A stretch of 64,000 nucleotides of DNA from positions 1 to 64,000 of the forward strand of contig DASYCZ010000037.1 in assembly GCA_036499825.1 (NCBI GenBank), given 5' to 3'. The position numbers were made by a program, and so were the translations under genes. The DNA comes from Paradevosia sp036499825. GTDB lineage: Bacteria > Pseudomonadota > Alphaproteobacteria > Rhizobiales > Devosiaceae. Below are positions 53,042-61,564 of the stretch, one piece after another; position 1 is the first letter of the stretch; the number at the start of each line of letters is the position of its first letter. The notes under the pieces are model-generated. The model saw nothing but the letters and a program-made list of their open reading frames with translations. It was not told where the DNA came from and did not search any database.

Positions 53042-55339
53042 ATGTCTGAACCCGACGCCCGTATTACCACCCAGATCGCCATCGAAATTTCCGCCCGCCC
53101 CGAGCAGGTGCGCGCCGCCGTGGAGCTGCTCGACGGCGGCGCCACCGTGCCGTTCATCGCCCGCTATCGCAAGGAAGTGACCGGTGGGCTGGACGATACG
53201 CAGCTGCGTCTGTTGGCCGAGCGGCTCATCTATCTGCGCGAGCTGGAGGCCCGCCGCACTGCCATCATCAAATCCATCGACGAACAGGGCAAGCTGACCA
53301 CCGACCTCGCCGCCTCGATCGCGGTCGCCGCCACGAAGGCCGAACTCGAAGACCTCTACCTGCCGTTCAAGCCCAAGCGCCGCACCAAGGCCGAGATCGC
53401 CCGCGAGCGCGGCCTCGGCCCACTGGCTGAAGCCATTCTGGCCGATCGCAGCGCCGAACCCGTGCTGCTCGCCCAGGCCTATGTCAGCGACGACGTTCCG
53501 GGCACCAAAGAGGCCCTGGAAGGCGCGCGTGACATCGTCATCGAGAGCCTTACGGAAAATGCCACCCTGCTGGGCCAGTTGCGTGCCCATATGCGTGACA
53601 AGGCCGTGCTCAGCGCCAATGTCGTCAAAGGCAAGGAAGAGGCTGGCGCCAAATTCTCAGACTATTTTGCCCATTCCGAACGCTGGGCGAAGGTTGCCGG
53701 ACACCGCGCTCTCGCCATGATGCGCGGCCGTGACGAGGAATTCCTGAGCCTCGATATCGAGGTCGATACCGACGTCACCGATCCGATCAAACCGGCAGAG
53801 CGCCTCGTGGCCGGCGCGCTCAAGGCGCAGGGGAATGGCGCGGGCGACAAATGGCTGCGTGAGGTTGCGGGCTGGGCCTGGCGCACGCGCCTGCGCGTCT
53901 CACTCTCCATAGACCTGATGGTCGAATTGCGCGAGCGGGCCGAAGTCGAGGCGATCGGAGTTTTCGCCCGCAATCTCAAGGACCTGCTGCTGGCGGCTCC
54001 GGCCGGCGCGCGGGCCACCATGGGGCTCGATCCCGGCATCCGCACGGGCGTGAAGGTCGCGGTGATCGATGCCACCGGCAAGGTGCTGGATACCGAAACC
54101 ATCTATCCGTTCCCGCCGCGCAACGATGTCATGGGTTCTCAGGCTGCGATCCAGGCTCTGGTCAAGAAGCACGGCGTGCAACTGATCGCCATCGGCAATG
54201 GCACCGGCAGCCGTGAAACGGAAAAGCTGGTCTCCGACCTCATCGAGCGCCTGCCCGCCCCGAAGCCCACCAAGGTCATCGTCTCGGAAGCCGGAGCTTC
54301 GGTCTATTCGGCCTCGGAGCTGGCTGCGGCGGAGTTCCCCAATCTCGATGTGTCGCTGCGCGGTGCGGTCTCCATCGCGCGGCGTCTCCAGGATCCCCTG
54401 GCCGAACTGGTCAAGATCGAACCCAAGGCCATCGGCGTCGGCCAGTATCAGCATGACGTCGACCAATACCGCCTGGGGCGCTCGCTCGATGCCGTGGTGG
54501 AGGATGCCGTGAATGCCGTGGGGGTGGATCTCAATACCGCCTCCGCTCCCCTATTGGCGCGGATTTCGGGGCTCGGCCCTTCCGTCGCCGAAGCCATCGT
54601 GACCCACCGCGATACCAATGGGCCGTTCCGCTCCCGCAAGGCACTGCTTGACGTTCCGCGCCTGGGCCAGCGCACTTTCGAGCAAAGCGCCGGGTTCCTG
54701 CGCATTACCGGCGGCACCGAGCCCCTGGACGCCTCCTCGGTGCACCCCGAAGCCTATGGGGTTGCCCGCAAGATCGTGGCTGCCTGCGGGCGCGACCTGC
54801 GCACCATCATGGGCGACAAGTCGGCCCTGGCGGGGCTTGATCCACGCAGTTTCGTCGATGACCGCTTCGGCCTGCCGACGGTGCGCGACATCATAGCCGA
54901 ACTCGAAAAGCCTGGGCGCGACCCCCGCCCCGCCTTCAAGACGGCGACCTTTGCCGAAGGCGTCGACGATATCAAACACCTCAAACCCGGCATGATGCTC
55001 GAGGGCACCGTCACCAACGTTGCCGCCTTCGGGGCTTTCGTCGATATCGGCGTGCATCAGGATGGGCTGGTCCACGTCTCCCAGCTGGCCGACAAGTTCG
55101 TCAAGAACCCGCACGAGGTCGTCAAGGCTGGCGATGTGGTCAAGGTCCGCGTGGTCGAGGTCGACGTCCCACGCAAGCGCATCGGCCTCACCATGCGCAA
55201 GGAAATCGACACCACCGCTCCGCGCGAGCGCCAACGCGAGCAACCGCTACGAGCCAACCAGCGTCCGCCACAAGAGCCCCCTCGCAGCACGGGGTCCCTC
55301 GGCGACATGCTCAATGAGGCCATGCGCAAGAAGAAATAG
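53042..55339 (+). CDS. tex: Tex family transcription accessory/RNA-binding protein
   Basis: A 765-residue cytosolic nucleic-acid-binding protein. The Tex N-terminal helical region (VPFIARYRKEVTGGLDDTQL near residue 36), a YqgF/RuvX-like fold domain (MGLDPGIRTGVKVAVID near 325), helix-hairpin-helix region (GLGPSVAEAIVTHRD and LGQRTFEQSAGFLRI), and a C-terminal S1 domain (GMMLEGTVTNVAAFGAFVDIG) are in the family order, followed by a short basic tail. Tex is a widely conserved factor acting on transcription and RNA stability. ATG 53042 is chosen; the Shine-Dalgarno is weak and an upstream promoter candidate is seen. Confidence 0.97.
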   Translation: MSEPDARITTQIAIEISARPEQVRAAVELLDGGATVPFIARYRKEVTGGLDDTQLRLLAERLIYLRELEARRTAIIKSIDEQGKLTTDLAASIAVAATKAELEDLYLPFKPKRRTKAEIARERGLGPLAEAILADRSAEPVLLAQAYVSDDVPGTKEALEGARDIVIESLTENATLLGQLRAHMRDKAVLSANVVKGKEEAGAKFSDYFAHSERWAKVAGHRALAMMRGRDEEFLSLDIEVDTDVTDPIKPAERLVAGALKAQGNGAGDKWLREVAGWAWRTRLRVSLSIDLMVELRERAEVEAIGVFARNLKDLLLAAPAGARATMGLDPGIRTGVKVAVIDATGKVLDTETIYPFPPRNDVMGSQAAIQALVKKHGVQLIAIGNGTGSRETEKLVSDLIERLPAPKPTKVIVSEAGASVYSASELAAAEFPNLDVSLRGAVSIARRLQDPLAELVKIEPKAIGVGQYQHDVDQYRLGRSLDAVVEDAVNAVGVDLNTASAPLLARISGLGPSVAEAIVTHRDTNGPFRSRKALLDVPRLGQRTFEQSAGFLRITGGTEPLDASSVHPEAYGVARKIVAACGRDLRTIMGDKSALAGLDPRSFVDDRFGLPTVRDIIAELEKPGRDPRPAFKTATFAEGVDDIKHLKPGMMLEGTVTNVAAFGAFVDIGVHQDGLVHVSQLADKFVKNPHEVVKAGDVVKVRVVEVDVPRKRIGLTMRKEIDTTAPRERQREQPLRANQRPPQEPPRSTGSLGDMLNEAMRKKK

Positions 55340-55438
55340 TTTGGGGATCGCCTCGCCGGACCTGCTCAGATCGGCCGCTTCGAGGGACGGTAGGCACCTT
55401 CTATCGAGAAGGCCGCTCGACGGCGCGGCGCGTTCCAA

Positions 55439-55448
55439 TTATCTATAA
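55439..55448. promoter_or_regulatory. BioR box at bioR
   Basis: TTATCTATAA fits the published alphaproteobacterial BioR operator consensus TTATMKATAA exactly. It ends only 3 nt before the bioR start codon, so BioR should repress its own gene. The position leaves no room for a ribosome-binding site. Confidence 0.9.
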
Positions 55449-55451
55449 AAC

Positions 55452-56078
55452 ATGACGACAGCCAAAGACGAAACGCTTGCCGTACGCATCAGCAGGGCAC
55501 TGGCCGAACGCATCATCGCCGGAGCGCTCGAGCCAGGGTCCCGGCTCGGGCAGGATCACATCGCCGAAGAGTTTGGGGCCAGTCATGTGCCGGTGCGCGA
55601 GGCTTTTCGTCGCCTCGAAGCGCAGGGACTCGTGGTCAGCGAGCCGAGGCGCGGCGTGCGGATCGCCGGCTTCAGTCTCGATGAGGTCAAGGAAGTGGCC
55701 GAAATGCGCGCTGCCCTTGAGAGTCTCGCGCTTCGGCATGCCGCGCCACACCTGACCAAGGCGATCCTCGATCAAGCCGAGGAAGCCAACCGGGCCGGTG
55801 ACCGCGCCCGTGACGTGCATGGATGGGAGGCGGCCAACCGCGCCTTCCACCGGATTATCCTGACGCCTTGCGGGATGCCTCGCCTGCTCAAGGCCATCGA
55901 CGACCTGCACATCGCGAGTTCCCGCTTCCTGTTCTCGGGCTGGCGCGCCGAATGGGAGGCACCGACCGACCGCGATCATCGCGCGATTCTCGATGCCCTG
56001 AGGGCCGGACAGGCGGAGACGGCGGCCTCCATACTGGCGCGGCACGTGCAGACGATCGAACCGAGAAAGTTGCGATAA
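55452..56078 (+). CDS. bioR: GntR family biotin-biosynthesis repressor
   Basis: A 208-residue regulator with an N-terminal GntR winged helix-turn-helix (AERIIAGALEPGSRLGQDHI and SHVPVREAFRRLEAQGLV) and a FadR-type C-terminal effector domain (VKEVAEMRAALESLALRHAA, with HRIILTPCGMPRLLKAI and DHRAILDALRAGQ). The exact BioR box at its start and a second one before bioY, with bioB next, identify it as BioR. The ATG 55452 is the first possible start after in-frame TAA. No Shine-Dalgarno lies between the box and the ATG, so translation may be leaderless. Confidence 0.95.
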   Translation: MTTAKDETLAVRISRALAERIIAGALEPGSRLGQDHIAEEFGASHVPVREAFRRLEAQGLVVSEPRRGVRIAGFSLDEVKEVAEMRAALESLALRHAAPHLTKAILDQAEEANRAGDRARDVHGWEAANRAFHRIILTPCGMPRLLKAIDDLHIASSRFLFSGWRAEWEAPTDRDHRAILDALRAGQAETAASILARHVQTIEPRKLR

Positions 56079-56181
56079 CCGGCCTTTGACGATGCGGATT
56101 TGGAGCCTATTGGCGCCGTCGCGCCATTGGTCTTGCCTCTGCGATGTTTCTATGGATTCTTTTAGCGATAGATTCGCCAAA

Positions 56182-56191
56182 TTATCTATAA
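56182..56191. promoter_or_regulatory. BioR box at bioY
   Basis: TTATCTATAA again, exactly matching TTATMKATAA, and overlapping a consensus -10 box TATAAT at 56187-56192. The box therefore sits on the promoter of bioY-bioB and would block it when BioR binds. Confidence 0.92.
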
Positions 56192-56213
56192 TTCATCGCA
56201 AGAGGAAACGACC

Positions 56214-56789
56214 TTGAACACCACCGCTATCAGACCGCTTGGCAAGCGCCTCGAAACGTCCGCCCGACGGGCGCTGACCGTCATTGCGGGAGCAGCGTTG
56301 ATGACGCTGGCCGCCAAGATACAGATACCGTTCTGGCCCGTGCCGATGACCCTGCACACGCTGGCGGTCATGGGATTTGCCGTCGCCCTCGGGCCACGCA
56401 TCGCCATCTTGATTTTCCTCGCCTATCTGTTGGCCGGCGCGCTGGGTCTGCCGGTCTTTTCCGGCTCGCCTGAACGCGGCATCGGTCTCGCCTATATGGT
56501 CGGTCCGACAGGCGGCTATCTGCTCGGCTACCTCGTTGCCTCCTGGCTGGTCGGCATCCTGGCACTCGGGAGGGCTACCTTCGGACGTATCGGCGCCATG
56601 TTGGCCGGCTTGGTGGTGATTTATGCCACCGGCGTGGCCTGGCTTGCGGCTTACGTTCCGGCCAACCAGCTCGTCGCAGCCGGCGTCGCGCCCTTCCTGG
56701 TGGGCGATCTGGTCAAGATTGGTATCATCGCGTTCGGCGCCATGCTGCTGCCCGCCTCCACCGCCCGTCTGCGGGCCAAAAGCCGATGA
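56214..56789 (+). CDS. bioY: Biotin transporter BioY
   Basis: A 191-residue, six-helix inner-membrane biotin uptake protein (S-component type). Family segments are LAAKIQIPFWPVPMTLHTLAV, GLAYMVGPTGGYLLGYLVAS and FLVGDLVKIGIIAFGAML. No BioM/BioN genes are beside it, as common for alphaproteobacteria. It starts at TTG 56214 with AGAGG 8 nt upstream; no better start is in frame. Its stop overlaps the bioB ATG, and it is preceded by a BioR box. Confidence 0.96.
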   Translation: MNTTAIRPLGKRLETSARRALTVIAGAALMTLAAKIQIPFWPVPMTLHTLAVMGFAVALGPRIAILIFLAYLLAGALGLPVFSGSPERGIGLAYMVGPTGGYLLGYLVASWLVGILALGRATFGRIGAMLAGLVVIYATGVAWLAAYVPANQLVAAGVAPFLVGDLVKIGIIAFGAMLLPASTARLRAKSR

Positions 56790-57781
56790 CCGCTGACGGA
56801 GTGATCCGGCACGACTGGACGGTTGACCAGATCCTCGCCCTGCACGAGCTGCCACTGCTCGAACTTGTTGGCCGTGCCAATGCCGTGCATCTCCAGCACC
56901 ACGACCCAAACAAGGTGCAGAAGGCCAGCCTGTTGTCCATCAAGACCGGCGGCTGCCCTGAGAACTGTGCCTATTGCCCGCAATCGGCCCATCACAGGGA
57001 AGTCGACCTGACGCGTGACAGGCTGATGGCACCTGACAGTGTGATCGAGATGGCCGCGGCCGCCAAGGCGGCTGGCGCCGAGCGCTTTTGCATGGGCGCG
57101 GCATGGCGGCAGGTTCGCGACGGTCGGGAATTCGATGCCGTCATCGAGATGGTCGCGGGCGTTCGCGCCCTCGGCATGGAGGCCTGCGTAACGCTTGGAA
57201 TGCTCAAGCCGCACCAGGCCGAACGGCTCGCGGCCGCAGGCCTTACGGCCTATAACCACAACCTCGATACCAGCCCCGAATTCTACAGCCGGATCATCAC
57301 CACTCGCACCTATGCGGACCGGCTGGATACGCTGGCGACGGTGCGCTCCTTCGGTATTGACCTATGTTGCGGCGGTATCATCGGCATGGGAGAAACAGCT
57401 CAGGACAGGGCCTCGATGCTGCAGGTCCTGGCGGAAATGAACCCGCACCCGGAAAGCGTGCCCATCAATGCACTCGTGCCGGTGGAAGGCACTCCCCTGG
57501 CAAAACGCCCGCGTGTCGATGCGCTCGAGCTGGTGCGGATGGTGGCAACCGCCCGCATCGTCATGCCGGCCTCGATCGTGCGGCTTTCAGCCGGCCGATC
57601 CGGCCTCAACCGCGAGGCCCAGATCCTGTGTCTGGTGGCCGGGGCAAATTCGGTCTTTTACGGTGATACGCTGCTGACCACGCCCAATGCCGGCATCGGC
57701 GAAGATGCGGAACTTTTCCGGGCAATCGGCGACACCAGCGCTTCCCCTGCGAGCCCGCATGGGAGGATTGAGGCAGAGTGA
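56786..57781 (+). CDS. bioB: Biotin synthase
   Basis: A 331-residue radical-SAM enzyme that inserts sulphur into dethiobiotin. The 4Fe-4S-binding cysteines C57, C61 and C64 occur in GGCPENCAYCPQS, and ACVTLGML, YNHNLDTSPEFY and CCGGIIGMGE follow in normal order. The length is typical. It is translated in overlap with bioY (ATGA). Salvage transport (bioY) and the last synthetic step are thus co-controlled by BioR; bioF, bioA and bioD are not in the window. Confidence 0.97.
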   Translation: MTADGVIRHDWTVDQILALHELPLLELVGRANAVHLQHHDPNKVQKASLLSIKTGGCPENCAYCPQSAHHREVDLTRDRLMAPDSVIEMAAAAKAAGAERFCMGAAWRQVRDGREFDAVIEMVAGVRALGMEACVTLGMLKPHQAERLAAAGLTAYNHNLDTSPEFYSRIITTRTYADRLDTLATVRSFGIDLCCGGIIGMGETAQDRASMLQVLAEMNPHPESVPINALVPVEGTPLAKRPRVDALELVRMVATARIVMPASIVRLSAGRSGLNREAQILCLVAGANSVFYGDTLLTTPNAGIGEDAELFRAIGDTSASPASPHGRIEAE

Positions 57782-57872
57782 CCGATCGAACCGGCACCGG
57801 GGCGCCGAAGTTCCATGCCGTATGGCTTAAGGAATTGTCGGCTCGGTTACCGGAGGAGCCCGTGAGGGTAAG

Positions 57873-57965
57873 TGGCGGAGAGGAAGGGATTCGAACCCTC
57901 GAGACAGTTTTTGACCGCCTGCGCCCTTAGCAGGGGCGTGCCTTCGACCACTCGGCCACCTCTCC
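57873..57965 (-). tRNA. tRNA-Ser (GCT)
   Basis: Read on the minus strand the sequence folds as a class II tRNA: acceptor GGAGAGG pairing with CCTCTCC, D-arm GCCGAGTGGTCGAAGGC, anticodon arm CGCCC-CTGCTAA-GGGCG with anticodon GCT, a long variable arm, T-arm with TTCGAAT, discriminator G and an encoded CCA at 57873-57875. It reads AGC and AGT serine codons. The surrounding 420 nt between bioB and the next gene hold no protein gene. Confidence 0.96.
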
Positions 57966-58011
57966 GCCGGCGGGTCTAGCGGGAGGGGCGGAAGAACGCA
58001 AGGCGTTTTTT

Positions 58012-58044
58012 CCCACAGCCACAGGCTGATAGAGCGCCTGTGGG
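58012..58044. other. Nested hairpin upstream of tRNA-Ser
   Basis: CCACAGGC at 58019-58026 pairs with GCCTGTGG at 58036-58043, and CCCACAG at 58012-58018 can compete for CTGTGGG at 58038-58044. It lies within the gap between tRNA-Ser and the glyoxalase-like gene. A role, such as terminator for a transcript across the gap, is not clear. Confidence 0.3.
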
Positions 58045-58150
58045 CTTTATGGCCCCAAAGGCGGTCGCCGCCAGGAAATTTCGCCCCCGGCGGCGACCGG
58101 CGCCGGCCCCGGAGAGCCAGGCACGCCGCTTTAGGCGTGTCAGCGCGCAC

Positions 58151-58187
58151 GGCAGCATGGCCAAGTCCGAGGATTGGCCATGCTGCC
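58151..58187 (-). terminator. Strong hairpin after the glyoxalase-like gene
   Basis: A perfect 14-bp stem (GGCAGCATGGCCAA at 58151-58164 and TTGGCCATGCTGCC at 58174-58187) with a 9-nt loop begins 14 nt after the stop of the minus-strand gene. There is no U-tract. It may act as a terminator or a 3' stabiliser. Confidence 0.6.
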
Positions 58188-58201
58188 GAATCGCGACGAG
58201 T

Positions 58202-58642
58202 TCAGGCGCGGTGAAGCCGCATCTGCGGCTGGCCGTTGCCGGTGCGGGCTGGCGAGACGCCATGCACATCGATGGTGGACGTCACACGCTGCCGGAAGGA
58301 CGAGAACAGCTCGGACGTCACGACGTCTACGGGCTCGTCGAAATTCACCGTCACTTCGTAGTGCTGCATATCGGTGAGCAGCTTGACGGCGATCACGAGG
58401 CCGGCGAACGGCTGGCCGAGATAATGGCCCTTGACCCGCATGCCGACCTGAACAGGCGTTGCAACGCGATCGGGCAAGGCGGCACGCGCCGTGTTCCAGT
58501 CGCGATAGCCATGGGACTTGGCGATAATTTCCAGGGCAGCACCCTGGGTCAGCGGGCTTCCGGCCCTGGAGCGCTCCTCGCGCAACAGGCGTGCCTCGGC
58601 CTTGAGACTGGTAGCAGTGGGGGTGTCGAGAGAAAACGACAT
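58202..58642 (-). CDS. Glyoxalase superfamily-type small protein
   Basis: A 146-residue protein. The N-terminal half, TATSLKAEARLLREERSRAGSPLTQGAALEIIAKSHGYRDWNTARAAL, named here in parts as SLKAEARLLREE and SHGYRDWNTARAAL, is the helical module that accompanies proteins annotated as glyoxalase superfamily in alphaproteobacteria. The C-terminal half (VGMRVKGHYLGQPFAGLVIAV and VNFDEPVDVVTSELF) is a beta-rich domain. The function is unknown. A strong hairpin ends the gene. Confidence 0.72.
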   Translation of the reverse strand: MSFSLDTPTATSLKAEARLLREERSRAGSPLTQGAALEIIAKSHGYRDWNTARAALPDRVATPVQVGMRVKGHYLGQPFAGLVIAVKLLTDMQHYEVTVNFDEPVDVVTSELFSSFRQRVTSTIDVHGVSPARTGNGQPQMRLHRA

Positions 58643-58874
58643 GGCATCCTCATTCAGGAAGCGGTCTTCTCATGGGGCCCGCCTTGCCATGACCCGCCTC
58701 TGATGAAGGAGCGATGCATGCAGATGTCGCGTTCGCGTCTGGCTTCACCAACGGGATATCCCGGCGAGCGGCGGGTGCCAGCAACCTGAACGCGCATATG
58801 CGCCGCCGGACACAAGCTGTCAATATCGGCGCGGCAAATGCCGGAGCGGTGTGGCCGCCCCGGCACAATAAACG

Positions 58875-59492
58875 CTAAGAGGCCTGGCGATGGGCGGTCA
58901 GGGCGTTACGACGCGCCGTGTGTTCGGCCTTGCGCGCCAGTTGCTCGGCGCCGGCGAGATACGGCGAGAACCGCACGCGGCTGCCACATGCCGTGATGAT
59001 GGTGACCCCCCGCCACTCGGTCTTGACGCCGGCGACATCGGACCAGGGGATGATGGTCTTCTTGCCCAGGCTTGACCAGTGCTCGATATGCAGGTGGTTC
59101 CAGCGAATGCGCACCAGGAGACTGGTGAACGCAATGGCCAGCGCCCCTCCCCCGAACAGCACCGCCAGCGTCATGTAGAAGGCATATTGCTCACTAACGG
59201 TGTGACCACGATCCATGAACAGCATGGCGTAGATGATCAGTCCGGAGAAAGCCGCGAGGATCAGCGCGCCGAACTTTTCCATCAGCGATGGCCGCAACTC
59301 GGACCATTCGCCCGATCGCACGGCATCATCCACCTTCAGCAGGCGCAGCGACAGGAAGATCGCATAGCTGAAGCAGAGGATGCCGGTGACACGGGCCAAG
59401 GGCAGTTGCGAGACCAAGGGGATATGCTTGCCAATCAGCAAGGCGATAACGACGGATAGCGCCACGGCGACTTCCTGCCACTTCAAGGGCAC
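58875..59492 (-). CDS. Membrane protein with C-terminal PH-like domain
   Basis: A 205-residue protein with four hydrophobic segments (VAVALSVVIALLIG, LARVTGILCFSYAIFL, FGALILAAFSGLIIYAM and AFYMTLAVLFGGGALAIAF) and then a cytosolic part resembling a bacterial PH-like domain (LHIEHWSSLGKKTIIPWSDVAG). GTG 59492 is the start, with AGGAG 7-8 nt upstream; the longer frame begins at TTG 59573 without support. It stands alone. Function unknown. Confidence 0.75.
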   Translation of the reverse strand: MPLKWQEVAVALSVVIALLIGKHIPLVSQLPLARVTGILCFSYAIFLSLRLLKVDDAVRSGEWSELRPSLMEKFGALILAAFSGLIIYAMLFMDRGHTVSEQYAFYMTLAVLFGGGALAIAFTSLLVRIRWNHLHIEHWSSLGKKTIIPWSDVAGVKTEWRGVTIITACGSRVRFSPYLAGAEQLARKAEHTARRNALTAHRQAS

Positions 59493-59783
59493 GGATGTTC
59501 TCCTGATAAAGGACCGGTGGACGCTACTCCGGTGGGACCACGATTTGCCGGAAACGAAGCACCGGACTGGCAAAGCGTAGCGGGTTGCGCGGCGGACGCA
59601 TTTAACTTTTTTGTGAAAGCCGGAATTTGATGGAACTTTTTGCGCCGCCGCGAAAGAGGCCGCTCACAACATGATTCAAGGACGTGACATCCGAATTCAG
59701 ACACCCGAGGCAACAAGCTGATATCGCTAATGAATTCTATCGGCGCTTGCGCGGCGATCACGATCGCCGCGCATCCGGGCCGC

Positions 59784-60242
59784 TTATTCCCAGTAACTCT
59801 TCGTCCGCTTCAGCTTGATCGGCTGATCGTGCGCCGCACCATCGCTGTCGCGATAGTGGATGGTTCCTTCGAAGCCGGCGGCTGTGACGACCCCTTCGTA
59901 CTCGCCGCCACCGCTGTAAGAGTCCGGAATATCGAAGGACAGGCGACCGTCCTGCACGGTTGCGGGCACCACAATCGGCTTGTCCCCGCCTCCTTCCCAA
60001 TGCTGATAGAAGACCGCCCAGCCATCCTCGGTGGCGACGATGAACAGTTCAGTGCCAAGAAGATCGCCACCATCCTCATTGTAGTGAAGGTCGCTGTAAA
60101 TCCCCCCCACCTTGGCCTGCGCCGCATATGCGCCGCACTGCATGGGGATGACGAAAAGCATAGCCAAAAGCGCAATTGCGACGGGGCGGCGGCACATCCG
60201 CTGCATGACGCTCCCCGCAAGGCGTCTGCTATCTCTCAACAT
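59784..60242 (-). CDS. Secreted hypothetical protein
   Basis: A 152-residue protein with an N-terminal signal peptide (RRPVAIALLAMLFVIPMQCGAYA). The mature part is a beta-rich domain: GGIYSDLHYNEDGGDLLGTEL, WAVFYQHWEGGGDKPIVV and FEGTIHYRDSDG. The ATG at 60242 follows GGAGG at 6 nt and lies one base after the stop of the upstream gene, so the two are co-translated; ATG 60206 is an alternative with its own ribosome site. Periplasmic or extracellular. I do not recognise a family. Confidence 0.78.
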   Translation of the reverse strand: MLRDSRRLAGSVMQRMCRRPVAIALLAMLFVIPMQCGAYAAQAKVGGIYSDLHYNEDGGDLLGTELFIVATEDGWAVFYQHWEGGGDKPIVVPATVQDGRLSFDIPDSYSGGGEYEGVVTAAGFEGTIHYRDSDGAAHDQPIKLKRTKSYWE

Positions 60243-60243
60243 G

Positions 60244-60966
60244 TCAGCCTCCAGGGCATTGGTTGGCGAAATCCAGGAGATCGCGGTTCGACTGCTCTTT
60301 GTCTGAATCGATTGGCTCCATCCCGAACCGCCCGATCATGTCATCGTTACAGATTTTGACGTCCGTTCGCCGGCTACCGGTCTGAAGGACACAGCTTCCA
60401 CCGTAGGTGGCATTACTATTCGTAGACATACCGGGCAGCTTAAGTAGCATCGTGCAGCCGACAAGCTTGCCCGACTCGTTCTCATCCACCAGCGTCTGGT
60501 TGAATGAATCGATACGAGAGTTGGGGTCGCGCTCGACGACAACGGAAATACACTCCTTACTGCCTGTCGGGGTTTCGCAGGAGCTCTCGTCGATAATATG
60601 TGGCTCGTTGCGCGCCAGGACCTCAATGCGAGACGCATAGGCCTGCGTCAGGCAGGCGCTATCCTGACAAAGGGCACGGGTGTATCGAAGCCAATTGCGC
60701 TGCTCCTTTGCCAGTGTCGATTCGTCACCGGCGGCATGGGCAGCGGCCAGAGCCCCCTTGTAGGCAACCTCCAGCTTGCTATCGAGAGCCGAAAGCGCCT
60801 GATCGTCGCAGATCATAGTCTCGATGCCGCCCCCCGCCTTTGCGCAATCAAAACTTGCGGCTCGCGCGGACATTACCAAAAATGGCGAGCCCGCCATGAG
60901 TAAAGATACCGTGGCAGTTAGTAAAAATACCGCGACTTTGGCAATATGTCTGAAATTCACGCTCAT
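60244..60966 (-). CDS. Secreted LprI/DUF1311 domain protein
   Basis: A 240-residue exported protein. A signal peptide (VAVFLLTATVSLLMAGSPFLV) precedes the DUF1311/LprI module: SFDCAKAGGGIETMICDDQALSALD with the characteristic paired cysteines, then AYKGALAAAHAAG and KEQRNWLRYTRALCQDSACL. LprI of Mycobacterium inhibits lysozyme. The C-terminal half has further cysteines (SSCETPTGSKECIS and GSCVLQTG) likely in disulfides. It is followed with a 1-nt gap by another secreted protein. A role in resisting lysozyme or cell-wall attack is inferred. Confidence 0.83.
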   Translation of the reverse strand: MSVNFRHIAKVAVFLLTATVSLLMAGSPFLVMSARAASFDCAKAGGGIETMICDDQALSALDSKLEVAYKGALAAAHAAGDESTLAKEQRNWLRYTRALCQDSACLTQAYASRIEVLARNEPHIIDESSCETPTGSKECISVVVERDPNSRIDSFNQTLVDENESGKLVGCTMLLKLPGMSTNSNATYGGSCVLQTGSRRTDVKICNDDMIGRFGMEPIDSDKEQSNRDLLDFANQCPGG

Positions 60967-61225
60967 TCCTTACCATTGAGATGATAAATACATTTACTGA
61001 TCACAGCTTCGCCGCCGCGCGACGCCGCGACGACAGGTGTTGTCAACCCTAATGCGGACTTCGGTGCAACTGTCTTTTTCTTGCAACCGAGCGTCATATC
61101 GGAACGTATCCGCTCCTGTCGCCGGAGGAGCCGCCGGAAAACTTGTTCGAGCTTTCTCAGTCCGAATCATGGCCACTTGGTGGTTCAGACAGCTCACAAT
61201 CCCATGAAAAATAACGACCGTAGTG

Positions 61226-61540
61226 CTAGGCGAGAAATTTCAATCCGGCGATGCCGCAGACGATGAGCGCAATGCAGGCTAGCCGCAGCGCGGTTGCGGG
61301 CTCACCAAAGAGATAGATGCCCAACAGCGCGGTGCCCACCGTGCCGATGCCCGTCCAGACGGCGTAACCAGTACCTACCGGCAATTCGCGCAGGGCGATG
61401 CCCAACAGCACGACGCTGGCGACCATGGCGCCGACAGTGGCAACGCTTGGGCCGATGCGGCTGAAGCCCTCGGTATATTTGAGGCCAATGGCCCAACCGA
61501 CTTCGAACAATCCGGCGATGATCAGGTAAATCCAGGCCAT
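61226..61540 (-). CDS. sugE: SMR family guanidinium exporter SugE/Gdx
   Basis: A 104-residue four-helix exporter. The sequence AWIYLIIAGLFEVGWAIGLK at the N-terminus has the essential E13, and GYAVWTGIGTVGTALLGIYL is the Gdx/SugE hallmark. SugE/Gdx exports guanidinium ions in exchange for protons. ATG 61540 has GGAGGG 9 nt upstream. The two-hairpin guanidine-II riboswitch lies in its leader, which fixes guanidine as the signal and most likely the substrate. Longer frames read into the riboswitch and are discarded. Confidence 0.95.
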   Translation of the reverse strand: MAWIYLIIAGLFEVGWAIGLKYTEGFSRIGPSVATVGAMVASVVLLGIALRELPVGTGYAVWTGIGTVGTALLGIYLFGEPATALRLACIALIVCGIAGLKFLA

Positions 61541-61564
61541 GAGCTGTTCCCTCCAATTCCGAAA

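Noticed and set aside
58040..58789. A 249-codon plus-strand open frame overlapping the minus-strand glyoxalase-like gene.
   Set aside because: The minus-strand gene has a recognisable N-terminal module; the plus-strand frame also runs through the 14-bp hairpin and shows no domain.
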